Part shown: piece after piece, positions 16,740-25,345 of the stretch
Numbering within the stretch: the stretch's first letter is position 1
Layout: every line of letters begins with the position of its first letter
Source: BRHc4a sp049323755
GTDB lineage: Bacteria > Bacillota > Desulfotomaculia > Desulfotomaculales > Desulfocucumaceae
Assembly (NCBI GenBank): GCA_049323755.1
Contig: JBMOPE010000005.1
Coordinates: 37,484 to 101,483, forward strand
Direction: 5' to 3'
Length of the DNA stretch: 64,000 bases
Made by a program: the position numbers and the translations under genes
The notes under the pieces: model-generated
What the model saw: the letters and a program-made list of their open reading frames with translations, nothing else
Told to the model about the DNA's origin: nothing
Database searches by the model: none

Positions 16740-16806
16740 GCAAATGTATAGGCATCATTGTTTCAGTTAATGATATTAAAAAGCTTTTGAGAAGGGAGTG
16801 AAAAAA

Positions 16807-17145
16807 TTGAACTGGATTAAATTTATTATCAGGTTTATTGTTTCTGCACTGGTATTGGTGGTGGTAAGCTGGCTTTCCCCCGGATTCGCGGTAAAAGGAG
16901 GTTTTGCCGGGGCACTTATTGCCGCGGCGGTAATAGCAATTCTTGGGTATATAGCCGAAGCCCTTCTGGGTGACAGGATTACGCCTCAAAGCAGGGGAAT
17001 AGTCGGTTTTATTACTGCAGCTGTAGTAATTTATCTTGCGCAGTTCATTATTCCCGGATTGCTGAGTGTAAGTATAATAGGCGCTCTCATAGCTGCTTTT
17101 GTTATTGGTCTTATAGATGCTGTTGTGCCAACAATGCTGCGATAA
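16807..17145 (+). CDS. Small four-helix membrane protein (phage-holin-4/YvlD family)
   Basis: 112 residues from TTG 16807 (AAGGGAG 8 bases upstream; GTG 16798 is too close to it). Four hydrophobic segments at about 5-25, 30-50, 60-80 and 88-108, separated by short charged turns (EALLGDRITPQSRG). Matches the YvlD-like family; function unknown, in Bacillus tied to envelope stress. It occupies the place where gpr is often found before spoIIP. Confidence 0.7.
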   Translation: MNWIKFIIRFIVSALVLVVVSWLSPGFAVKGGFAGALIAAAVIAILGYIAEALLGDRITPQSRGIVGFITAAVVIYLAQFIIPGLLSVSIIGALIAAFVIGLIDAVVPTMLR

Positions 17146-17185
17146 AATTCATATTTAAATATATCATATAGTTTTATCAAAATAT

Positions 17186-17212
17186 GCCCGCCCTCAGGCG
17201 GCTGTTTTTTTT
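17186..17212 (+). terminator. Intrinsic terminator
   Basis: CCGCC/GGCGG stem with CTCA loop, then CTG and eight T. Confidence 0.8.
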
Positions 17213-17269
17213 GACTATAGTTCGGTTTAAATATATCATATTAGAAGAATTGTCTTCAGAGGTGCGAGA

Positions 17270-18235
17270 ATGATCGATAATTTACCTGTTAAGAAGATAC
17301 CTCTTCCTACACCTTTCCCGGTAGGTGACATCAATGCCTATTTGATTATGTCGGACCCCCTGACCATTGTCGATCCCGGACCATACTACCGCCCTGCAGG
17401 AGAGGCTTTGAAAAGCGCAGTGTCCCAGGCAGGTATTGGCCTGGAAGATATTAAAAGAATAGTCATAACCCACGGACATCCGGATCACTACGGAATGGCA
17501 GGAAAAATTCAAAAAGATACCGGAGCTGAAATATATGTAAGAGATATAGAAATAAAAAAGCTTGTTTTAGATGATAATTATGTGAATAGCCTGCGAGCCA
17601 CCCTTTACAGTACGGGAATTAAAAAGGACATTTTGGACCTTGACGGGCTTTTCAGGGGGGAAGTTCCCTTTACCCATTCAATCGAAGATATTGTACCGTT
17701 TTCAGAGAAATCCGGCATTGAATTCAAGGACTTTAGAATTAAGCTATTACATACACCGGGTCATAGTTCGGGCCACACCTGCCTGTACTGGGAAGAAAAA
17801 GGAGTTTTGTTTTCAGGTGACTCCCTTTTACCTGATATAAGCGCAATTCCTTCTATTGAATATGATCCCGGTTCAAAAAATCTGAGGGGCAGGAGCCTGT
17901 CTCAGTTTTTTCAAACATTTGAGCTAATAAGCAGTCTTAAACCTTCCGTCTGCCTTCCCGGGCACGGGGAGGCGGTGAGCAAACCGGGAGAACTGGCTAA
18001 ATCCAGAATAGATTTTCATAAAAGCAGACTTGATGAAATATATGATATTGTTCCCCCGGGCGGTGAGAGCCCGGTAAGCGCATACCGGATAGCAGGTATA
18101 TACTATCCGGAAGTAAGGGGCTTCGACCGTCTCCTTTCAGTGATTGAGGTGGTTTCACACCTTGATTTTCTGGTTGATGAGGGGAGGATAAACGAACAAA
18201 TCAACGAAGACGGGGTATCCCTTTTCTACCGTTAA
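17270..18235 (+). CDS. MBL-fold metallo-hydrolase
   Basis: 321 residues. Zinc-binding HxHxDH in VITHGHPDHYGMAG, a further histidine in LLHTPGHSSGHT, aspartate in LFSGDSLLP, and C-terminal LPGHGEAV. The last about 70 residues look like the winged-helix tail found in LACTB2-type hydrolases. Likely a thioesterase- or nuclease-like hydrolase; substrate unknown. Confidence 0.85.
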   Translation: MIDNLPVKKIPLPTPFPVGDINAYLIMSDPLTIVDPGPYYRPAGEALKSAVSQAGIGLEDIKRIVITHGHPDHYGMAGKIQKDTGAEIYVRDIEIKKLVLDDNYVNSLRATLYSTGIKKDILDLDGLFRGEVPFTHSIEDIVPFSEKSGIEFKDFRIKLLHTPGHSSGHTCLYWEEKGVLFSGDSLLPDISAIPSIEYDPGSKNLRGRSLSQFFQTFELISSLKPSVCLPGHGEAVSKPGELAKSRIDFHKSRLDEIYDIVPPGGESPVSAYRIAGIYYPEVRGFDRLLSVIEVVSHLDFLVDEGRINEQINEDGVSLFYR

Positions 18236-18253
18236 TGAAAAGCTCTCCTGTCT

Positions 18254-18304
18254 CCTGTATTCCGCCGTCTGAAAGACGGTAAACGCCCACCGGGCGTTTT
18301 TTTT
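18254..18304 (+). terminator. Two-hairpin terminator, related to the family B tail
   Basis: Small hairpin CCGTC/GACGG, then AAACGCCC/GGGCGTTT (18281-18299) and a T run to 18304. The layout matches the tails at 20008, 25575, 43800 and 57520. Confidence 0.85.
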
Positions 18305-18364
18305 CATAATCCCCCGGCTCCGGGAATAAATATTTTATGCAAATCCTGGGAGGGAGGGGCCGGG

Positions 18365-19519
18365 GTGAACGGGATGGTGAATTATTATATCAGGTACCTG
18401 TTATACAGGCACCGCTACAAGCTGGCCGGGTTTTACAGGTCAATGATTATATTCAGTGTGGGTATTCTTTCGTTTTGCCTTGCTTATTACTGTTTTGATG
18501 TCGGTGCCCTTTCAAAACTAACGCAAAGGTTTTCGCTTTTTGATATTTCCACTAGCTGGAGTGAAAGGGATCCTCTTGGATTAATGCGATCGGCTGTGCC
18601 AATTATGGCCTGGGGGGGAAATAATGAGGATTTGCCCGAGGAAATAACCCCTTCGTCTTTGATTACCGCAATGTTTGCCCCCTTCCAGGTTGATTTTGCA
18701 AACCCGGAAAACATACTGGCCACAGAAATCCCGGCATTAGCCGAGTATAACAGGGGCAGGGCGGTCCCGGTCACAATGGGTCCGGTAAATAAGGAGGCAG
18801 ATTTAACCGGTAGATCTGCCGGTTCAATTACAGATCATGCTCTTATTGGTGTCTACCACACGCACACCGGTGAAACATATGTCCCTACAGATGGGGCTGA
18901 AAGGGTTCTTCCGGGCCAAAAGGGGGGGATTGTTGAGGCCGGCAGAGCAATAAAAGAAACGCTGGAGAAGGATTACAGGATAAGAGTTGCCCATTACGAC
19001 ATGGTTAACGATCAGATATACAGTATGTCCTATGCAGAATCCGAAAAGACGGCCAGACGTCTTCTGGAAGATAATAAAGAGGTGCAAATAGTCCTCGATA
19101 TACACAGGGATGCCGGTAAACCCAGAAATGAGAGTGTAGTAAAAGTTAATGGGGAGGAAGTGGCCCCCATACTTTTTATTGTCGGGTCTGATGCCAGATC
19201 TCCCTTCCCCTCATGGCGTAATAACCATAGCTTTGCAGTCAGGCTTTCTGAGCGCATTAACAAGCAGTATCCAGGCCTTTGTATCGGCGTAAGGATAAAA
19301 GAAGGCAGGTATAACCAGTTTTTACATCCCCGCTCTATTCTTGTGGAAATAGGAACAGTTAACAATACCACGGCTGAGGCTGTAAAGTCCGCCGATCTGC
19401 TTGCCCGGATTCTCGCTGAGGAGCTTTATGAAATAGCTCCAGACAAATTTATGGAAGCGTCGACAGCCGGGGATGCAGATGATAGTACTGAAAAAACTGA
19501 AGTTAAGGACGGAACATAA
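18365..19519 (+). CDS. spoIIP: Stage II sporulation protein P
   Basis: 384 residues. N-terminal membrane anchor (about 22-42), then the SpoIIP amidase/endopeptidase domain: GVYHTHTGETYVP with zinc histidine, KGGIVEAGRAIKETLE, IVLDIHRDAG, and the catalytic glutamate in LVEIGTVNN. It works with SpoIID and SpoIIM to thin septal peptidoglycan so the mother-cell membrane can engulf the forespore. Start GTG 18365 follows AGGGAGGGG; ATG 18374 is an alternative. gpr, its usual upstream neighbour, is missing. Confidence 0.94.
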   Translation: MNGMVNYYIRYLLYRHRYKLAGFYRSMIIFSVGILSFCLAYYCFDVGALSKLTQRFSLFDISTSWSERDPLGLMRSAVPIMAWGGNNEDLPEEITPSSLITAMFAPFQVDFANPENILATEIPALAEYNRGRAVPVTMGPVNKEADLTGRSAGSITDHALIGVYHTHTGETYVPTDGAERVLPGQKGGIVEAGRAIKETLEKDYRIRVAHYDMVNDQIYSMSYAESEKTARRLLEDNKEVQIVLDIHRDAGKPRNESVVKVNGEEVAPILFIVGSDARSPFPSWRNNHSFAVRLSERINKQYPGLCIGVRIKEGRYNQFLHPRSILVEIGTVNNTTAEAVKSADLLARILAEELYEIAPDKFMEASTAGDADDSTEKTEVKDGT

Positions 19520-19610
19520 TTGGAAAGAATGTTTAAAATACCCCTTTTACTGGCAATTATCTTTAATAAAAGGCCTTATTATTAAGGTTGCCGGGTCGAA
19601 AGGGTATTAA

Positions 19611-19961
19611 ATGCTTGAGAGAAGATATACGATTCCTGTGGTGCTTGGAATTTGTCTGGGAATAATTATGTCGGGGGTTCAGCTGTCGTCCGTGGCTCTT
19701 GATTCAGCCCTGGGTAATCATAAAATTTCTGGTCCGGTGGTTATCGAACATTTTGACAGCAGACAATTGGACGGACGGGTGCTGGGAAAAGATGTCACAG
19801 TAAATATCCCCACCATGGGGAGTTTGCCGGGAGGGGATTTCAATATATCAAAGGAGTATATCAGGGATATTTTTACTAAGGCACAGGAAGGCGGAAAGAG
19901 ATGCCTCGATAGTGTAATATTGAGGATTAGGGATTGGGGATTAGTGTTTTTAAACTCGTGA
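19611..19961 (+). CDS. YqxA-like membrane-anchored protein (DUF3679)
   Basis: 116 residues between spoIIP and lepA, the YqxA position. N-terminal hydrophobic anchor (PVVLGICLGIIMSGVQLSSV), then a small extracytoplasmic domain. The last about 15 residues and the stop are encoded by GGATTAGGGATTGGGGATTAG, the start of a family B repeat, so the native C-terminus was probably replaced by the repeat. Function unknown. Confidence 0.7.
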   Translation: MLERRYTIPVVLGICLGIIMSGVQLSSVALDSALGNHKISGPVVIEHFDSRQLDGRVLGKDVTVNIPTMGSLPGGDFNISKEYIRDIFTKAQEGGKRCLDSVILRIRDWGLVFLNS

Positions 19962-20056
19962 ATAACCAGCAACGCCCATAGGAATTCCGGACCCATGAAT
20001 AATGCTTAACAATGCCGCTGTTCCAGCGGTAACGCCCGCAGGGCGTTTACTTTTTA
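19919..20056. repeat. Family B repeat, copy 2, with terminator tail
   Basis: ATTAGGG units, then GAATTCCGGACCCATGAATAATGCTTAACAATG-type sequence (19980-20013), hairpin GCCGCTG..CAGCGGT and terminator AACGCCC/GGGCGTT with T-rich end. The lepA promoter overlaps its right edge. Confidence 0.75.
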
Positions 20057-20074
20057 ACCGGGCTCTGATATAAT
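20046..20074 (+). promoter_or_regulatory. Promoter of lepA
   Basis: TTTACT, 17-base spacer, TATAAT with extended TG, placed at the end of the repeat's terminator. Confidence 0.65.
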
Positions 20075-20115
20075 TTCACATTGGATGTATATAGGGGCCT
20101 GGAGGAGGTAGGGTT

Positions 20116-21921
20116 TTGGAAATGGGTCAGAGCCTCATTAGAAACTTTTGCATTATTGCCCATATAGATCATGGGAAGTCGACCCTGGCGGACAGGCTGC
20201 TGGAGTATACCGGTGCACTCAGCCAGAGGGAAATGACAGAGCAGGTTCTTGACCAGATGGATCTGGAGAGGGAACGGGGCATCACCATAAAAATGCAGGC
20301 TGTACGCCTTAATTATAAAGCCAGGAATGGTGAAACGTACCAGTTAAATCTAATTGATACCCCGGGCCATGTGGATTTTTCATATGAAGTATCCAGAAGC
20401 CTGGCTGCCTGTGAGGGAGCCCTGCTGGTTGTTGACGCGGCCCAGGGAATAGAGGCCCAGACACTGGCAAACGTATATATGGCCATTGAAAACAACCTGG
20501 AAATAATTCCGGTGATAAATAAAATAGACCTTCCCAGCGCCGATCCCGAAAGAGTAAAAAAGGAAATTGAAGATGTAATAGGGCTGGACGCCTCAGAGGC
20601 AGTGCTTATATCGGCCAAAACAGGTGTAGGAATAGATGAGGTCCTGGAACAGGTGGTCAGTAAGATTCCTCCACCGGGTGGAATGACTGAAGATCGCCTT
20701 AGGGCACTTATATTTGACTCCCACTATGACCCGTATAAGGGTGTCATAACATACACCCGTGTCATGGAGGGAAGGCTTAAAAAAGGTGATATGATCCGTA
20801 TGATGTCTACCGGGAAGGAGTTTGAGGTGGATGAGGTGGGGATCTTCCGCCCTTCCATGATGTCGGTGGATGCGCTGAATACCGGGGAAGTCGGTTTTAT
20901 GGCTGCCAGCATAAAAAATGTCAAGGACGTCAGTGTTGGGGATACCGTAACAAGCGCCTCCAGGCCTGCGACAGAGCCACTGCCCGGATACAGAAAGGTG
21001 ACCCCGATGGTCTATTGTGGCCTGTACCCGGTGGATAATGTGCAGTATGAGGATTTAAGAGATGCTCTCGAAAAGCTCAAGCTAAACGATGCCTCACTGG
21101 TCTACGAGCCTGAAAATTCAGAGGCCCTGGGGTTTGGGTACCGCTGCGGCTTCCTGGGTCTGCTGCACATGGAGATTATACAGGAAAGGCTGGAAAGGGA
21201 ATACCGGCTTGATTTGATAACAACCGCCCCCAGCGTGGTTTACAGGATTACAACAACCGCCGGGGAGGTTCTTGAAATTGATAACCCCACCAAGCTGCCT
21301 CCCCCGGGAAAAATAGAAAAAACCGAGGAGCCCTTTGTTGCGGCCACCATAATGGTCCCCAAGGATTATGTAGGGGCGGTTATGGAGCTTGCACAGGAAA
21401 GGCGGGGTATTTTCAAGAATATGGAGTATATGGGGGAAAACAGGGTGATGCTGTCCTACCACCTCCCCTTGAGTGAAATAATATTTGATTTCTTTGACAT
21501 CCTCAAATCACGGACGAGAGGTTACGCCTCCCTGGACTACGAGCTGAGCGGCTACACGGAAAGCAAGCTGGTGAAGCTGGATATAATGATTAACGGGGAC
21601 CCACTGGATGCCCTTACTTGTATAGTTCATACGGATAAGGCTTACTCGAGGGGGCGTCAGCTGGTTGAAAAGCTAAGGGGCCTGATTCCCCGCCAGATGT
21701 TTGATGTTCCCGTACAGGCGGCAATAGGAAACAAGATTATTGCCAGGGAAACCATAAAGGCCAGGCGCAAGGATGTTCTTGCCAAATGCTACGGCGGAGA
21801 TATCTCCAGGAAAAGAAAGCTCCTGGAAAAGCAAAAGGAAGGGAAAAAGCGCATGAAGCAGGTGGGTAGCGTGGAGATTCCCCAGGAGGCTTTCATGGCT
21901 GTGCTGGATGTTAAGGACTAA
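20116..21921 (+). CDS. lepA: Elongation factor 4 (LepA)
   Basis: 601 residues, standard length. GTPase motifs IAHIDHGKSTLADRLL (G1), DTPGHVDFSYE (G3) and INKIDLP (G4), then EF-G-like domains and the LepA-specific C-terminal domain (MLSYHLPLSEIIFDFFD, ISRKRKLLEKQKEGKKRMK). Acts on elongating or initiating ribosomes. TTG 20116 lies 6 bases after GGAGGAGGT; ATG 20122 is possible. Confidence 0.97.
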   Translation: MEMGQSLIRNFCIIAHIDHGKSTLADRLLEYTGALSQREMTEQVLDQMDLERERGITIKMQAVRLNYKARNGETYQLNLIDTPGHVDFSYEVSRSLAACEGALLVVDAAQGIEAQTLANVYMAIENNLEIIPVINKIDLPSADPERVKKEIEDVIGLDASEAVLISAKTGVGIDEVLEQVVSKIPPPGGMTEDRLRALIFDSHYDPYKGVITYTRVMEGRLKKGDMIRMMSTGKEFEVDEVGIFRPSMMSVDALNTGEVGFMAASIKNVKDVSVGDTVTSASRPATEPLPGYRKVTPMVYCGLYPVDNVQYEDLRDALEKLKLNDASLVYEPENSEALGFGYRCGFLGLLHMEIIQERLEREYRLDLITTAPSVVYRITTTAGEVLEIDNPTKLPPPGKIEKTEEPFVAATIMVPKDYVGAVMELAQERRGIFKNMEYMGENRVMLSYHLPLSEIIFDFFDILKSRTRGYASLDYELSGYTESKLVKLDIMINGDPLDALTCIVHTDKAYSRGRQLVEKLRGLIPRQMFDVPVQAAIGNKIIARETIKARRKDVLAKCYGGDISRKRKLLEKQKEGKKRMKQVGSVEIPQEAFMAVLDVKD

Positions 21922-21927
21922 AGTAAG

Positions 21928-21958
21928 GCCCCGGACAATAGTGTCCGGGGCTGTTCTT
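21928..21958. terminator. Intrinsic terminator after lepA
   Basis: Perfect 10-bp stem GCCCCGGACA/TGTCCGGGGC, loop ATAG, followed by TGTTCTTATT. May also serve the convergent gene. Confidence 0.85.
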
Positions 21959-21959
21959 A

Positions 21960-22646
21960 TTACCCGGTTTTACGGGAGAATCTTATCCGGATTAAGGCCG
22001 AAAGGAGAAAAACTGCTGCCACTGCTGAAACGAGGAGAACCTTTCGCCAGTTGATGCCACCTGTGTACTCGGCATTTTCCTGCGGGGAGTCCTGTTTTCT
22101 CTGCGACAGAGTATAGCCGCCCTTTTGACTCCATGCCTCCAGATTGTCCGTAAAAGCTTTGAGGCTGGGGTCTGTGTCCGGGTTTCCTTCGATAATGTAT
22201 TTTCCCACAGGGTGTATGATTTGATATGCATTTTCTACCTTTTCATCGGCATTCAGGCTGGAACTCGTCAGAAAGAGTACTTGCTTCTTGTCGGGATGAG
22301 GCTCAATGGCTGTGGAGACCCAAAAGGTACTGTCCCCCACGGTGCCTCCTAAAACCCGGATAACGATTTGTGACCCGGAGGGTGTTCCCTTATAGATTTT
22401 TTCGATTTTAAAAGTAAAATCCCGGTATATTATTGACCTGTTACCGTTAATCTGATGGATGTTTTTTTCCACAGGACGGCTTATTTCAACCACCTGCCCA
22501 AGCGCGACTATTTCAGAGCGGTGAAAGGCCTCTTCGGCAGTCAACTCTATCCAGGAGCCAAACGACATCCCTTCTTTAAAGAAAAAGATAAAAGCTGAAA
22601 TTATCAGGGTTGTCAAAAAAAATAAGCTGACCCTCCTATAAGTCAC
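21960..22646 (-). CDS. Unrecognised membrane-anchored extracytoplasmic protein
   Basis: 228 residues. N-terminal hydrophobic segment (about 6-24) reads as a signal or anchor. The middle is beta-rich (EIVALGQVVEIS, IIYRDFTFKIEKIYKG, SQIVIRVLGGTVGD), resembling secreted small beta-barrel proteins. A C-terminal transmembrane helix (about 200-220) precedes a basic tail, giving a topology with the domain outside. No enzyme motif is seen. Convergent with lepA; unrelated to the glnA3 leader upstream. Confidence 0.6.
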   Translation of the reverse strand: MTYRRVSLFFLTTLIISAFIFFFKEGMSFGSWIELTAEEAFHRSEIVALGQVVEISRPVEKNIHQINGNRSIIYRDFTFKIEKIYKGTPSGSQIVIRVLGGTVGDSTFWVSTAIEPHPDKKQVLFLTSSSLNADEKVENAYQIIHPVGKYIIEGNPDTDPSLKAFTDNLEAWSQKGGYTLSQRKQDSPQENAEYTGGINWRKVLLVSAVAAVFLLSALIRIRFSRKTG

Positions 22647-22756
22647 CAGTATGACCTCCCTGGTTAAAAAATAAATTATGACAGGGTACTGAATTTATTC
22701 TATAGGCTCGCACCGGAATTTGAAAGAAAAATATATTATTGGTTATGGTTATGGTA

Positions 22757-22784
22757 TTGATTTATTTCCTGTATTTTGTATAAT
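22757..22784 (+). promoter_or_regulatory. Promoter of the third glnA
   Basis: TTGATT (22757-22762), 16-base spacer, TATAAT (22779-22784). Transcript would begin near 22791, ahead of the ANTAR leader. Confidence 0.7.
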
Positions 22785-22838
22785 AGAAAAAATTAAAAGT
22801 TAAAAATAAAGCACTAGGATAGTGTTATTTCTCTTTTA

Positions 22839-22913
22839 GAAACTGAGAAGTTTCAACGAGGTAATGACGCCTCATGCCGACTACTGCGAAGTGGCCGGCA
22901 TGGGGCGTTTTTT
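22839..22913 (+). promoter_or_regulatory. ANTAR-target two-hairpin leader with terminator (third glnA)
   Basis: P1: GAAAC/GTTTC (22839-22854) with six-base loop TGAGAA (its ends could also pair to leave GAGA). P2: GAGGT/GCCTC (22858-22873) with loop AATGAC (A1, G4). Terminator: perfect 13-position stem 22867-22879 with 22896-22908, then T6. P2 3' arm is inside the terminator 5' arm. This is 16 kb from the ANTAR gene, so control would be in trans. Confidence 0.82.
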
Positions 22914-23007
22914 GTTTATCCATGCTTGAAGGGGGGAATTAATAGAGGGAAAAATGCTTGATTTTATTAGTAAGCAGTTAACAGATTGGAAAAAGGAGGG
23001 ACTTTAA

Positions 23008-24426
23008 GTGAAAACACCAAAAGATGTCCTGGCATGGGCCCAGGATAAAAACGTCAGGATGGTGGATATAAAGTTTATTGACCTGCCTGGAATATGGCAG
23101 CACTTTTCTGTTCCCATAAGCGAGTTTGACGAAAGTATTTTTACTGACGGCTTCGGCTTTGACGGCTCCAGCATCCGGGGGTTTAAGGCAATCAACGAAA
23201 GTGACATGATCCTTATACCTGATCCCAATACAGCTTTTATCGACCCCTTCTGCAAGGTTACCACAATGAGCCTGATATGCAACGTGTATGAGCCGCTTAA
23301 CGGTGAAAAATATAGCCGTGACCCCCGTAACATAGCACAAAGGGCCGAGGAATACCTGAAGTCCACCGGGATAGCAGACCAGAGCTTCTGGGGACCCGAA
23401 GCTGAATTCTTTATCTTTAACGGCATCAGGTATGATCAGAATCAGCACTCGGGGTTTTATTTCATAGACTCCACCGAGGGCTGCTGGAACACCGGCAGGG
23501 ATGAAAACCCAAACCTGGGCTATAAGCCTCGCTACAAGGAGGGCTATTTCCCCGTGCCTCCCACCGACTCAATGCAGGACCTTCGCAATGAGATGGTTAT
23601 GACCATGATTGAGGCCGGACTGCCGGTGGAATGTCAGCACCACGAGGTGGCCACAGCCGGTCAGGCTGAAATTGACATGAAATTTGGCTCCCTCACCCAA
23701 ATGGCAGACAACCTAATGATGTTCAAGTATATAGTTAAAAATGTTGCCAGGAAAAACAACATGACCGCCACATTCATGCCCAAGCCCATATTCCAGGATA
23801 ACGGCTCGGGGATGCACGTGCACCAGAGCCTGTGGAAGGATGGAAAACCCCTGTTCTTTGATGAAAACGGTTATGCCAAGCTCAGCGAAACGGCCCTTTA
23901 TTACATTGGAGGTCTTCTCAAGCACGCTCCGGCGCTGACTGCCATATGCAGCCCAACCACCAACTCCTTCAAGAGGCTTGTTCCCGGCTACGAGGCCCCG
24001 GTTAACCTGGTTTATTCACAGAGAAACCGTAGCGCTGCCGTTAGGATACCGATGTATTCCAACAGCCCGAAGGCCAAGAGAGTGGAGTACCGTCCGCCCG
24101 ACCCGTCCTGCAACCCCTACCTTGCCTTTGCCGCCCTGCTGATGGCCGGAATAGACGGAATTAAGAACAAAATTCACCCGGGACGGCCAATGGACAGGGA
24201 TATTTATGATCTGTCACCGGCGGAAGCCAGTGAAATACGTTCAGTGCCCGCCTCTTTGAACCAGGCCCTGAAAGCTCTCCAGGAGGACCATGAATTCCTG
24301 CTTCAGGGTGGAGTATTTGACAAAGACATGCTGGAAACCTGGATTGCCTATAAAATTGAGAAGGAAGTGGACGCCATAAGGCTGCGCCCGCACCCGTATG
24401 AGTTCATGCTTTATTACGATATTTAA
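23008..24426 (+). CDS. glnA: Glutamine synthetase, longer type I (beta-like)
   Basis: 472 residues from GTG 23008 (AAGGAGGG 7 bases upstream). Clearly diverged from the two copies at 4.6 and 6.3 kb. It has the longer insert around FFIFNGIRYDQNQHSGFYF, typical of beta-type enzymes, and a tyrosine in DRDIYDLSPAEA where beta enzymes carry the adenylylated tyrosine (NLYDLPPEE). Core motifs: GFDGSSIRGF, GPEAEFFIF, NGSGMHVHQS, PGYEAPVNL, RNRSAAVRIP. No adenylyltransferase gene is in the window, so covalent control is unproven. The ANTAR leader links it to the same regulon. Confidence 0.93.
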   Translation: MKTPKDVLAWAQDKNVRMVDIKFIDLPGIWQHFSVPISEFDESIFTDGFGFDGSSIRGFKAINESDMILIPDPNTAFIDPFCKVTTMSLICNVYEPLNGEKYSRDPRNIAQRAEEYLKSTGIADQSFWGPEAEFFIFNGIRYDQNQHSGFYFIDSTEGCWNTGRDENPNLGYKPRYKEGYFPVPPTDSMQDLRNEMVMTMIEAGLPVECQHHEVATAGQAEIDMKFGSLTQMADNLMMFKYIVKNVARKNNMTATFMPKPIFQDNGSGMHVHQSLWKDGKPLFFDENGYAKLSETALYYIGGLLKHAPALTAICSPTTNSFKRLVPGYEAPVNLVYSQRNRSAAVRIPMYSNSPKAKRVEYRPPDPSCNPYLAFAALLMAGIDGIKNKIHPGRPMDRDIYDLSPAEASEIRSVPASLNQALKALQEDHEFLLQGGVFDKDMLETWIAYKIEKEVDAIRLRPHPYEFMLYYDI

Positions 24427-24456
24427 CCGAAAGCGCGCTTCCCAGAATAATGTTAT

Positions 24457-24489
24457 AAGGCCTCTGGTTCCAGGGGAACCGGGGGCCTT
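24457..24489 (+). terminator. Hairpin after glnA3
   Basis: 15-position stem AAGGCCTCTGGTTCC with GGAACCGGGGGCCTT, loop AGGG. No T run follows, so it may be a weak terminator or a 3' stabiliser, and readthrough into the next gene is possible. Confidence 0.55.
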
Positions 24490-24517
24490 GTAACTCAAAA
24501 AACGGGAGGAATATCCA

Positions 24518-25345
24518 ATGCCCGCTGAAGAACAGGCTTTTCTGGATTATTTATATGGTTTGGAACTACCCGTAGAAAACGTGTCTGACTTAAAGGAAAG
24601 AAGCAGCCGTTTAAAGGCGGAATTAAAAAGTGAAATTAAAATTAGCGGGGCCTTTTGGGGAGGTTCATACCGCCGGGGCACCAGCCTGGGCTCCCAGGAC
24701 TGTATCAGCCTTCATGTGGTTCTTAGCCCTAAGTATTTTTACGAGTGTCAGAAGAACTCAAGAAAACTCTTGAATTATGTAAGGAGCAGGATTGACGGGG
24801 ATAAGTTTAACATAAATACCGCTAAGGGAGGGCAGGTTCTAAAGGTGAACTTTTTCTCCCCTCCCCATTTATACCTTATTCCTTCTATTAAACTTTCAAG
24901 TGGAAAATACCTGGCGCCTAACGGTATTGGGGGATGGATAAAAACCAATCCGTTACGGCTGGAAGAACTGTTTAACATAAAGGAAGAGTTATCAGGAGGA
25001 AAGTTCAAAGGCCTTGTAAAGCTTTTAAAGTCCTGGAACCGGCATGTAGGAGCGCCTTTTAATTCATACTTTTTGGAGCTCCTTGTTTATTACAGGGTAA
25101 ATGATTTTTCAAAACCTTACGCCGAGCTATTTAATTCAGTGTTCTGGAGCATGACGGTTTTTCTTCCCGAGTTCCTGAGCTGCCCGGCTGTGAGGGAGCC
25201 GGTGTCACTGGGTGAGCTGGAGGGGGCGGGGCTCAGGGTGGAAGATGCCCATAACACAGCATACAAAGCTCTGAGTGAAAAGGATTCCGTTAAGGCCGTT
25301 GAATTATGGAGATCGCTGCTGGGGAATGATTTTGGGGTAAAATAG
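24518..25345 (+). CDS. Degenerate CD-NTase/OAS-like nucleotidyltransferase-fold protein
   Basis: 275 residues. FWGGSYRRGTSLG (46-58) is the GS..R.T motif of cGAS/DncV-like (SMODS) nucleotidyltransferases. Counting from G49, the two metal-binding aspartates should be at 62 and 64, but C62 and S64 are there (DCISLHVVLS); the third acid is Y119 in LYLIPSI, where the family has a D in DxVPA. The C-terminal helical domain fits well: KLLKSWNRHVGAPFNSYFLE and the ending AVELWRSLLGNDF. So the fold is kept but catalysis looks lost. Starts 92 bases after glnA3, possibly co-transcribed. No CBASS effector, Cap2 or Cap3 genes are adjacent. The stop TAG abuts a family B repeat. May be a ligand- or RNA-binding protein. 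Confidence 0.7.
   Translation: MPAEEQAFLDYLYGLELPVENVSDLKERSSRLKAELKSEIKISGAFWGGSYRRGTSLGSQDCISLHVVLSPKYFYECQKNSRKLLNYVRSRIDGDKFNINTAKGGQVLKVNFFSPPHLYLIPSIKLSSGKYLAPNGIGGWIKTNPLRLEELFNIKEELSGGKFKGLVKLLKSWNRHVGAPFNSYFLELLVYYRVNDFSKPYAELFNSVFWSMTVFLPEFLSCPAVREPVSLGELEGAGLRVEDAHNTAYKALSEKDSVKAVELWRSLLGNDFGVK

Noticed and set aside
24518..25345. Active CBASS cyclase
   Set aside because: All three metal-binding acids are replaced and no effector gene is adjacent.
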